From positions 30,664 to 94,663 of the forward strand of contig CALWDJ010000002.1 of NCBI GenBank assembly GCA_944376655.1: a stretch of 64,000 bases of DNA. Reading direction: 5' to 3'. This document shows positions 8,059-16,473 of the stretch, in pieces. Both the position numbers and the translations under genes were made by a program. The notes under the pieces were generated by a model. It did no database searches. It was not told the DNA's origin and saw only the letters and a program-made list of their open reading frames with translations. The stretch is from an uncultured Clostridia bacterium (GTDB lineage Bacteria > Bacillota > Clostridia > Oscillospirales > Acutalibacteraceae). Each line of letters begins with the position of its first letter. Positions within the stretch are counted from its first letter, which is position 1.

Positions 8059-10326
8059 ATGGGCAAAAAAAGCAAATACAGATTATTATCCCTGGCAACG
8101 GCGCTCAGCATTATTCTGACAGGTTTGGGCGGAGCGTCGGTCATTTCCGCCGCGGAAACGGAAAGCTATGGCGGCGGCAGCGGTACAGAATTGGATCCGT
8201 ATATAATTTCGTCAGCCGAGCATATGGCACAGCTTGACGCTGACACTGTTGCCGGAAATACAGACGGCAAGTATTATAAGCTGACTGCTGATCTGACTGT
8301 TGATAATATATCCATCGGACAAAACAGGGGCGCTGATGAACTTTTTGTTTCGGGAACGCAAACGCTCCCGGACGCTAAACCCTTTGAAGGTACATTTGAC
8401 GGCAACCATCATAAAATCAATTATACATACAATGTAAACTATGCATTGGGCGGACTTTTCACAGGTCTTAAGAAAGCCACTGTTAAAAACTTAACAGTTA
8501 TGGGTAAGGCTGAGGCTCCGAACGTTATTTTTGGTTCTATTGCCGCTATTGCTCAGAACTCCGTTATTGATAACTGTGTAAGCGAGGTAGAAATCACCCG
8601 CGCAAGACAGTGGACCGGCGGCATCGTAGCTATTATGGACGGTACAACAATCACTAACACGGAAAACCGCGGAAATATCACTACCGATATTCACACCTCT
8701 GCTATTGCTTCTGCTGATATACAGACTTATCTTAGCAATGCGTATGGAATTGCGAACACTTATTTAAAATATGAACATGTTATTACAGGCGGTATTGCGG
8801 CTGTATCTGTTGGCAAAACAGTTTTCACTAATGTTTTGAATACAGGTAATGTAACAAGCAAATTAAACGCTCAGTCAGAAGTCGGCGGTATTTTAGGTAT
8901 CAATAAGACTCCTGACTCTCCTAACTCTAATAATAATAATAATTTAATCATGTCAGCTGTAGGTAATACAGGTAATGTGACTTCGACTCCTGAAATATCG
9001 ACCAATCGTGACACTGACCGTATCGGCGGTATCTACGGAAGACTTGAAGGCGCAAACTATTACCTCAATGTTGTATGGAACACAGGAACCGTTAAAGCCA
9101 CTCATAATACAGACAGTCAGAAGGGCAGTATCGGCGGTTCGGTAAGCGGCGCATGTCGTGCACATCCTTCCGTTACCAACGAGACTCCTCATAAAATTTA
9201 TGCTAAGATTGGTACAGTAATCGGTTACTCCGGAACGGGATGTCAGGCAGAGTTTTTAGGAAATGGCGGAACAATCCACAGTACAAGTTGGATTTACTAT
9301 TACGGCGACGCTTATGAAAGCACAAACGGCTCATATCGTGATATGACATCAAATGCAAAGTTTTTCACCGATTTAGGGGACGGCTGGCGTAAGGTGGATT
9401 ATGAATATCCGACTCTTGCTTACCACTACACTATAGGCGACTTTAATAACGATGGCGTTTTCGATATCCTTGATTTTGTTTCCGTAAAGAAGTATAGCGT
9501 AAATGCAAACACAAGCTCCGACATTATAATCGATACCTGCGATTTTGATGAGAACGGTGATGTTGACGCAACCGATCTCGCTTCAGTTAGAAAGCTTTTA
9601 TTAGGCAACGAGCTTCAAGATGTTCTGGTTTCCCAAAACACGGTTTTAAGGGTATACTCACAGAATGTCTGCTCTCACGGTGATAACGGTGCGGCGGGTA
9701 CTGCAGGCAGGCTGTCTCCTTTAGCAAACAGATTGGCACAGAGAAATCCGAATATAGTCGTTTTAACAGAATGTTCAAAAGAATGGGCGGCTTATGTTGC
9801 CGCTAAGGGCAGCTATGAGGTTGCGGCAAACACAAGAGACGGATCATCTGAAATTCAGATACTATACAAAGCAGATGAATTTGAGCTTGTGAAAAATACG
9901 GTTGACAATTCAAAGCGTTCCGCATTCCATTGGGTAGTTTTAAAGTCTAAGAAAACCGGAAAGAAATTTATGGTTTATGGCTATCACGGTGATTCTAAGG
10001 ATGCAAACACCAGAGCTACTGAAATTGCTGCAATGAATGAGACGGTTTCCGCCAATGCTCTTCCGACAGTTGTAGCGGGTGATTTTAATGCAGAGTATTC
10101 CGCCTTTAGCGATACGCTTTCCGGCTTGACCAGAACTGCTGAAGGCAGCGCATATGATAAGTGCACACATTTAGGTTGGAATTCTGCCGACAACAAAACA
10201 ATTGACCACATACTCTACAGCACGGATAGCTTTGACGCAAGATCCTTCTATGTTCTCGGTCAGAAGGTCGGCAATACTATCCTTTCGGATCACTGCGCGC
10301 TTCTTGCCGAGCTTGAAATTAAATAA
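8059..10326 (+). CDS. secreted multidomain protein: repeat module, type I dockerin, EEP domain
   Basis: 755 residues, with AAGGAGG before the ATG. A signal peptide (residues 1-33, ending around VISAAE) is followed by a repetitive beta module starting YGGGSGTELDPYIISSAEH, similar to GLUG-type surface repeats, to about residue 455. A type I dockerin follows at about 458-518. Its two calcium loops are DFNNDGVFDILDF and DFDENGDVDATDL, each with the expected helix after it (SVKKY, SVRKLLLGN). An EEP domain closes the protein (about 527-755: LTECSKEW, YGYHGD, AGDFNAEYS, TIDHILYS, LSDHCALLAELE). A dockerin implies docking to a cohesin on a scaffold or on the cell surface; none is in the window. Order and similarity suggest duplication from the preceding gene with module gain. 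Confidence 0.85.
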   Translation: MGKKSKYRLLSLATALSIILTGLGGASVISAAETESYGGGSGTELDPYIISSAEHMAQLDADTVAGNTDGKYYKLTADLTVDNISIGQNRGADELFVSGTQTLPDAKPFEGTFDGNHHKINYTYNVNYALGGLFTGLKKATVKNLTVMGKAEAPNVIFGSIAAIAQNSVIDNCVSEVEITRARQWTGGIVAIMDGTTITNTENRGNITTDIHTSAIASADIQTYLSNAYGIANTYLKYEHVITGGIAAVSVGKTVFTNVLNTGNVTSKLNAQSEVGGILGINKTPDSPNSNNNNNLIMSAVGNTGNVTSTPEISTNRDTDRIGGIYGRLEGANYYLNVVWNTGTVKATHNTDSQKGSIGGSVSGACRAHPSVTNETPHKIYAKIGTVIGYSGTGCQAEFLGNGGTIHSTSWIYYYGDAYESTNGSYRDMTSNAKFFTDLGDGWRKVDYEYPTLAYHYTIGDFNNDGVFDILDFVSVKKYSVNANTSSDIIIDTCDFDENGDVDATDLASVRKLLLGNELQDVLVSQNTVLRVYSQNVCSHGDNGAAGTAGRLSPLANRLAQRNPNIVVLTECSKEWAAYVAAKGSYEVAANTRDGSSEIQILYKADEFELVKNTVDNSKRSAFHWVVLKSKKTGKKFMVYGYHGDSKDANTRATEIAAMNETVSANALPTVVAGDFNAEYSAFSDTLSGLTRTAEGSAYDKCTHLGWNSADNKTIDHILYSTDSFDARSFYVLGQKVGNTILSDHCALLAELEIK

Positions 10327-10356
10327 GTCTTTTACTGCGCTTAATGGGTGATTATA

Positions 10357-11088
10357 ATGTCAGAGCAGAGTATTTCCTTTAAATTATACGAGCACAATAT
10401 ATGCACGCACGGCGATGCTCCGCCGGGGCAGGGCGGCGCTGCGGGCAGAAATCCGGAACGCCTGCCCGCACTTATCCGCAGGATAAAGTCGGTTGACTCA
10501 GATATCGTGGTTCTCTGCGAGTCGAACGGTGATTTTGCTGCTTCGGCAGCGGCAAAATGCGGGTATAAAAAGGTTTTTAATCCTAAGACGGGAATCTCCG
10601 AGCTTCAGATTTTATTTAAGCCATCTATGTTTGAAGAAATCAAATCAGAGGCTCACAATATTCCGGGAGTCCGCAGTCATTATCTCTGGGTCTTACTAAG
10701 ACCGCTCGGAACAGATAAACGGCTGCTTATATACGCTTATCACGGAAGTCTTGACAAGAGAACCGAGGAGCTTAGGGAAATGTCGGAAATCTCAGACAGG
10801 ATGGGATGTCCGACAATATTCGCCGGGGATTTTAATTTTTCTCCCGAAGCGATAGAATATCCTGCAATTACCGCTAAATATTCAGACGCCTCGGTTGAGG
10901 CTGCTTCCTCTGAGCGCGGCTCAACATGGAGGGGCTGGGATACGAAGGGCGGCGGTATTATAGATTACTGTTTCGTAACCCGAGGCGATTTCAGGGTCAA
11001 TTCTTATAGGGTGACGCAGCAGGTATCTGACGGTGTTATTTTGTCTGACCATTGCGGAATTCTGACAGAATACACGTTGATGAAGTAA
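10357..11088 (+). CDS. EEP-domain protein without signal peptide
   Basis: About 243 residues from the ATG at 10357, preceded by GGGTG at good spacing; a GTG 9 bases upstream is an alternative. It is a bare EEP domain with the same markers as its two neighbours: YEHNICTHGDAPPGQGG, VVLCESNGD, YAYHGS, AGDFNFSPE, IIDYCFVT and LSDHCGILTEY. There is no signal peptide or membrane segment, so it should be cytoplasmic or leaderless. It ends 17 bases before the giant surface protein gene and is probably cotranscribed. Substrate unknown. The variant IIDYC in place of IIDHL is a small difference in the second metal/substrate loop. Confidence 0.8.
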   Translation: MSEQSISFKLYEHNICTHGDAPPGQGGAAGRNPERLPALIRRIKSVDSDIVVLCESNGDFAASAAAKCGYKKVFNPKTGISELQILFKPSMFEEIKSEAHNIPGVRSHYLWVLLRPLGTDKRLLIYAYHGSLDKRTEELREMSEISDRMGCPTIFAGDFNFSPEAIEYPAITAKYSDASVEAASSERGSTWRGWDTKGGGIIDYCFVTRGDFRVNSYRVTQQVSDGVILSDHCGILTEYTLMK

Positions 11089-11105
11089 AAAAAGGAGTAT
11101 ATCAT

Positions 11106-14100
11106 ATGAGTAAGAAAGTATTTTCAAGGTTTCTTTCCGTACTGCTTTCGGTCAGCGTTTTGGTAACAGCGATATACACGGGTATTTCGGTGTTTGCCGA
11201 TACGCAGGAGTATTCCGGCGGCAGCGGTACAGAATCGGATCCGTATCTTATCTCGTCTGCCGAAGATTTAGCTCAGCTTGATGCAGATACCGTGGCAGGT
11301 AAAACAGTCGGTAAGCACTATAAGCTTACTCAGGATATTACCGTAAATAATGCCACTATCGGACAGAACAGAAGCGCTGAGCCGCTTAAGACAGGCGGTT
11401 CGGGTGACGCTACTGAATATGTCCCAGATGCAGTACCCTTTGAGGGCACCTTTGACGGAAACTATCATACCGTAACCTACAGATATGATATTCCCTATGC
11501 CTTCGGCGGACTTTTTTCAATTATTAAAAACGCAACCGTTAAGAATTTAACTGTTGACGGCGTTGCTGAAAATCCCAGCATTATATTCGGTTCTATCGCC
11601 GCTGTTGCTATGGATTCTACTATAGAAAACTGCGTAAGCAAGGTTGCCGTTTCAGGCGGCAGACAGTTCACCGCAGGTGTTGTAGCAATGCTGCAGAACA
11701 GTACGTTACGACTTGTTGAAAACCGTGGAAACGTTTCTTCCGGAACCGATTTGACTCCCCTTTCGGGAAGCGGTACTAACGACGTTATTCAGCCCAAATA
11801 TGATTTTACCATCAGCTATTCTACTACCTCATTATATGTTTCCGGCATTGTTGCCGCCTCTAACGGCAATGTTCTTCTTGAGAATGTTTTGAATACAGGT
11901 GATGTTACTAACAAGCTTGAACGGCCGACCTCTAATACATACGACGTTGCTCATACTGCGGGTGTTCTTGCCGCAAACCCAAATACCGGCACCGAACTCA
12001 ATAACCTTGTTATGAACTCTGTCGGAAACATAGGCAATATTACAACTGCCGACAGAACCGATCAGGGTAATGACCGTATCGGCGGTGTTTTTGGCAGAAT
12101 TGATAGAGCTAAATATACTCTCAACAAGATCTGGTCTACAGGAACTGTTACTCCTTCTAAAAAGGACAACAATGCAATAAATAAGACTCAGGCAGGTACC
12201 GTCGGCGGCAGTATAGACGGTGCTTCCCAAAGAGAGGGTAATATTATCGTTTACGGTGTTCTTGGTAAAATAATTACTACCAATGATGAGGTTTACGTAC
12301 AGCCCGATAAAAAATGCCGCAGCGAATTTTTCGGAACTCCTAACGGCTTCGGTGATGCAACCAACACTACCGTATATTATGACGGCGACTTATATGAGCC
12401 TGTAGACGGTAATGTAACTCCCGTAAAGCTTGATTTAAAATCTGCTGATTTTGCGGCTCAGTTAGGTACCTGCTGGCAGACAACAGCGGGTGGTTATCCC
12501 TCTTTGAGACATAACCTCTACGGCGGCGGCAGCGGTACTGAAGAGGATCCTTATATCATTTCCAACGCAGAACATTTGGCACAGCTTGACGCTGATACTG
12601 TTGCTGTTAATACTGCGGGCAAGTATTATAAGCTGACTGCCGATATTGAGGTAACAAATCTGACTATCGGACAGAACGTAGCTGCTGAAGCTCTTTCTAC
12701 GGCAGGAAACGGCGAAAAAGTTCCTCACGCTGTACCTTTTGAGGGTACTTTCGACGGTAATTTCCATACAATTACCTATACATACAATATACTATACGGT
12801 TTAGGTGGTTTGTTCTCATTTATCGACAACGCAACTGTTAAGAATTTGACTGTTGCGGGTACTGCAGAAAACCCGAGTGTAATTTTCGGTTCTGTTGCGG
12901 CTATCGCTCGTAATTCTGTTATCGAAAACTGTATAAGCAAGGTTAATGTTTCAGGCGGTAAGCAGATGACCGCAGGTGTCGTTGCTTTCTTAGAAGACAG
13001 TACTTTGCGTAATGTCGAGAACCACGGTAATATCGTTACCGCTGCAAGCTTATCGGGACTTTCAGGCGAAGGTACCAACAATGCGCTCCGGAGTGCTTAT
13101 GCTCTCAAAATCGCATATGCTACAACCGCTTTAAATACTGCGGGTGTTGTTGCTATGGGCGGCGGTAATGTCATCTTAGAAAATGTTTTCAATACAGGTA
13201 ATGTTACTAACAATCTTAACCGAGATAATCAGTATGACGCTACTCACACTGCGGGTGTTCTCGCTACAAATCAGGGCGGTTCTGTAATCGTAATGAACTC
13301 TGTCGGTAATACAGGTAATATTACAACATCCGACAGAACAACATCTGCTGCCGACCGTATCGGCGGTATTTACGCTAGACTTGAAGGCGCTACCTTTACA
13401 TTAAATAAAGTTTGGGCAACAGGACTTATCACTCCCGCCAAGAAAAACAATAACTTTGACAAGGGTCAAACCGGCGTAATAGGCGGTAGTAACAGCGGTG
13501 CTTGCGTCAGATCTGGGGATATAATTCTTTACGGCTTACAGGGTAAAATCAAGGATTACACCAAGGATGACCATAAGGTCCGCGGCGAATTTATCGGAAC
13601 TCCTAACGGGTTTGGTGACGCAACCAATACCTTTATTTACTATGACGGCGACGTTTACGATGCTGTTGACACTAATGCAAAAGCTGAAAAGCTTGATTTA
13701 AAATCTGCTGCCTTCGTTGAGCAATTAGGTTCTGATTGGCAGTATGTTGAGAACGGTTATCCGATTTTAAGAACAGGCGCAAAAATCACTGATCTTACTG
13801 TCGGCAAACCCGGCACCGACCGCACAGTAGAGCTCACCCCGAGCTTTGATCCTAACGTATATAAATACACCGCTAAGGTTGTAAATGCAAATGATAAGGT
13901 TATTTTCAACTTTACCAGAGCTACAGGTGATGTAACAGGCGATGTCGGTGAAAAATCACTTGAAGTCGGCAGAAACGAATTCACCCTAACAGTTACTTCT
14001 GCTGACGGTGCTGAGAGAGATTATCATTTCACAATCACCCGTACAAACGAGGTAGTAAGCTCTGATTCAACCCTTAAGAGCTTGTCTGTTTCGGGGGCTG

Positions 14101-16382
14101 AATTGAACGAAACATTCTCTAAGGATACAACCGATTATACGGTAAATGCAGTATGGAAGCTTAAGAAGGTTACCATAAACGCAGAAGCTTCTGACGGTAG
14201 TGCTGAAGTTAGAGGCGCAGGCGAGAAAGAGCTTGAAATAGGTTTGAATACCTTTGAAATCAAGGTTATTGCCGAGGACGATTCTGAAACAACATATACC
14301 TTGAAGATTACAAGGGAGCCGCTCTTCAAGGCGGGTAGCGGTACTAAGGATGATCCTTACCAGATTCGCAATGAAGAGGATTTACGCAATTTGTCAATCG
14401 CTTCCAACGAATCGGTCGGCAAGAAATTTGACGGCGTTTACTTCAAGCAGACCGCCGATATAGATTTACGCGGCGAGCAGTGGACTCCTATTTGTTCATC
14501 AAACACTAACGCTTTTGCAGGTCATTATGACGGTAACGGTTTCACAATCAAGAACCTCAAAATCGATATTAACGATGATAATCTGAACACATTTGAAACA
14601 GTTACAGGTATTACTGCTTTAGGACTTTTCGGTAATATGAACGCAGGAGACGGTTACACTTGTTCTATTAAAAATGTTACTGCAGAAGTATCAATTAACA
14701 ACGATCTTACTACTTCTGCTCCCTCTGCTGCAGGTATTATAGGCAGCGTTTATACATCATACCAGGCAACCGAAGTTCCGCTTATTGAGAATTGCGTTGT
14801 TAAGGGCTCTGTAACCTGCCGCAAATCTATGGCGGGCGGTATCTTAGGTTGTGCCGATAATGCGTCTCTTAAGATTATCGATTGCACAAACTATGCAACC
14901 CTTAAGGTTCCGACAGACGGATTTACTCCTCAGAAAGAGGATCAGCTTCGTTATGTAGGCGGTATCGCAGCGGCGATATTTGTTCACGATCAGGAAACTG
15001 TGATTAGCGGTTGCGTCAACTACGGTGATTTGACAGGCTACTGTTATGTCGGCGGTATTTTAGGCCGTTTAAGTCAGTCGGCTTCAAGCGACAGAAACAA
15101 CGGTATCACGGCGGAAAACGGTTATCAGGCAACCATTGAATACTGTGCAAACTACGGTGATATTAATTTAGGTACGCATGATATAAAAGAAAAAGGCAAT
15201 ATAGGCGGCATAATCGGCGCTATAACCGACGGTGCGCATGAGGTTAAGCATGAAGCTAAGGTCAAGCTCAGTAATCTGTACAATGCCGGGACTCTGACCG
15301 TTATGAATTATTATGATTCTTATATCGGTGCTGTTGTTGGTACCCACAATCTTTTAGGCGAAATCGAAAACTGCTATAACGCAGGTCTGATAGCGGTCTC
15401 CGAGGAACGCGCTCTCACCGCCGGAATGATCGGCGTCCTCGCGCTGCGCGACAACGGCGGGCAGGCCACTATGGAGAACTGCTATTATTGGGCTCAGAAC
15501 GGTATTGATCTGGAAGGTGTTCCGGTAGGCTTCACGGGTGATCAGGACGGTGTTGTGGAATCGGTCACATGGCAGCAGGTAAGCAACGGCGAGTTGGCTT
15601 ATATGCTTGACAACGGGGATTCCGCAAGCCGTACATATAATTGGACTATGGATACCGAAAGGGGTATCCCCGTATTCGGAAGCGGCGAGCAGGCAGCGAT
15701 CTTCAAGGCTGCCGGCGGGTATACAATCGGAAGAAACGGTGCGCTCATTACTGCAACTGAGCCGCCTGCTTTGGATAATACCGACACCGGAGACGGCTCC
15801 GACGAGGGAAATGATCCCGGCGCAGGGGATAATACCGATGCGGACAATACCTCTGATACGGGAAATAATAATTCCAATACGGACAACACTTCAAATTCGG
15901 GAAGCGGAAGCAACAATTCCGACGGCACGGCAGCGGATAATAATTCAGATTTGCCGGGCGATTCCAATTCGCAAAACGAAGAGATTACATACAGTCTGTC
16001 GATCGATAAGAGTAAGCTTGATGCCAGACTGGATGTAAAAAATCATCGTGTGATTCTTTTAAGAGAAAAGGTTTCTATACGTGAATTGAGTGAAGCGCTG
16101 GTGCTTAAAAATGCTACGGTTGCTTTTTATGATGCCGCCGGCTCTGAAATTACCGACGACAGCTATATACTGACCGAAGATACGGTTATGAAGGTGTTTA
16201 ATCCGGACGGTGAGGTTATCGGAACCTTCGCGGTTATTTACAGCATTTCTTCTACGGGCGGTGACAGCAGCAGCGGTCTAAGTCCTCTTGTGATAGTCTT
16301 AATCATTATAGCGGCCGTTTGTGTACTCGGCTGTGTGCTTGGCTTTGTAATATATCGCAGAAAAAAACAGTCGGGCAAATAA
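11106..16382 (+). CDS. giant membrane-anchored surface protein with repeated modules
   Basis: 1758 residues from the ATG at 11106, which has AAGGAG upstream; the longer frame from 11052 has no such site. A signal peptide (to about residue 33) precedes two large homologous modules, each opening with a GGGSGTE-DPY(L/I)IS motif (residues about 36-470 and 473-895). They match the repeat module of the dockerin protein two genes upstream. Next are two cadherin-like beta-sandwich units (about 896-1075; the repeated ends FTITR and LKITR mark them) and a third, more divergent GSGTKDDPYQI module to about 1550. A Asp/Asn/Thr/Ser-rich linker follows, then a short globular domain, one membrane helix (LVIVLIIIAAVCVLGCVLG) and a basic RRKKQSGK tail. 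It is probably a wall-spanning adhesin or glycan-binding protein. Confidence 0.85.
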   Translation: MSKKVFSRFLSVLLSVSVLVTAIYTGISVFADTQEYSGGSGTESDPYLISSAEDLAQLDADTVAGKTVGKHYKLTQDITVNNATIGQNRSAEPLKTGGSGDATEYVPDAVPFEGTFDGNYHTVTYRYDIPYAFGGLFSIIKNATVKNLTVDGVAENPSIIFGSIAAVAMDSTIENCVSKVAVSGGRQFTAGVVAMLQNSTLRLVENRGNVSSGTDLTPLSGSGTNDVIQPKYDFTISYSTTSLYVSGIVAASNGNVLLENVLNTGDVTNKLERPTSNTYDVAHTAGVLAANPNTGTELNNLVMNSVGNIGNITTADRTDQGNDRIGGVFGRIDRAKYTLNKIWSTGTVTPSKKDNNAINKTQAGTVGGSIDGASQREGNIIVYGVLGKIITTNDEVYVQPDKKCRSEFFGTPNGFGDATNTTVYYDGDLYEPVDGNVTPVKLDLKSADFAAQLGTCWQTTAGGYPSLRHNLYGGGSGTEEDPYIISNAEHLAQLDADTVAVNTAGKYYKLTADIEVTNLTIGQNVAAEALSTAGNGEKVPHAVPFEGTFDGNFHTITYTYNILYGLGGLFSFIDNATVKNLTVAGTAENPSVIFGSVAAIARNSVIENCISKVNVSGGKQMTAGVVAFLEDSTLRNVENHGNIVTAASLSGLSGEGTNNALRSAYALKIAYATTALNTAGVVAMGGGNVILENVFNTGNVTNNLNRDNQYDATHTAGVLATNQGGSVIVMNSVGNTGNITTSDRTTSAADRIGGIYARLEGATFTLNKVWATGLITPAKKNNNFDKGQTGVIGGSNSGACVRSGDIILYGLQGKIKDYTKDDHKVRGEFIGTPNGFGDATNTFIYYDGDVYDAVDTNAKAEKLDLKSAAFVEQLGSDWQYVENGYPILRTGAKITDLTVGKPGTDRTVELTPSFDPNVYKYTAKVVNANDKVIFNFTRATGDVTGDVGEKSLEVGRNEFTLTVTSADGAERDYHFTITRTNEVVSSDSTLKSLSVSGAELNETFSKDTTDYTVNAVWKLKKVTINAEASDGSAEVRGAGEKELEIGLNTFEIKVIAEDDSETTYTLKITREPLFKAGSGTKDDPYQIRNEEDLRNLSIASNESVGKKFDGVYFKQTADIDLRGEQWTPICSSNTNAFAGHYDGNGFTIKNLKIDINDDNLNTFETVTGITALGLFGNMNAGDGYTCSIKNVTAEVSINNDLTTSAPSAAGIIGSVYTSYQATEVPLIENCVVKGSVTCRKSMAGGILGCADNASLKIIDCTNYATLKVPTDGFTPQKEDQLRYVGGIAAAIFVHDQETVISGCVNYGDLTGYCYVGGILGRLSQSASSDRNNGITAENGYQATIEYCANYGDINLGTHDIKEKGNIGGIIGAITDGAHEVKHEAKVKLSNLYNAGTLTVMNYYDSYIGAVVGTHNLLGEIENCYNAGLIAVSEERALTAGMIGVLALRDNGGQATMENCYYWAQNGIDLEGVPVGFTGDQDGVVESVTWQQVSNGELAYMLDNGDSASRTYNWTMDTERGIPVFGSGEQAAIFKAAGGYTIGRNGALITATEPPALDNTDTGDGSDEGNDPGAGDNTDADNTSDTGNNNSNTDNTSNSGSGSNNSDGTAADNNSDLPGDSNSQNEEITYSLSIDKSKLDARLDVKNHRVILLREKVSIRELSEALVLKNATVAFYDAAGSEITDDSYILTEDTVMKVFNPDGEVIGTFAVIYSISSTGGDSSSGLSPLVIVLIIIAAVCVLGCVLGFVIYRRKKQSGK

Positions 16383-16410
16383 ATATCGGCAGCGGTAAAT
16401 TATATTTTCC

Positions 16411-16440
16411 CCGCACCTGCCTGGAAAACGGCAGGTGCGG
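16411..16440. other. strong intercistronic hairpin
   Basis: CCGCACCTGCC / GGCAGGTGCGG forms an 11-bp perfect stem with a 8-base loop between the giant surface gene and the binding-protein gene. No T run follows on the + strand, so it is more likely an mRNA processing or stability element than a terminator. Confidence 0.55.
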
Positions 16441-16473
16441 GCGGTCTAAGTCTATAAAAGGAGTATAACCTAA

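Noticed and set aside
8900-8945. AAT trinucleotide run as a possible variable repeat
   Set aside because: Only a few copies, in frame as Asn codons inside a low-complexity loop; too short to suggest phase variation.
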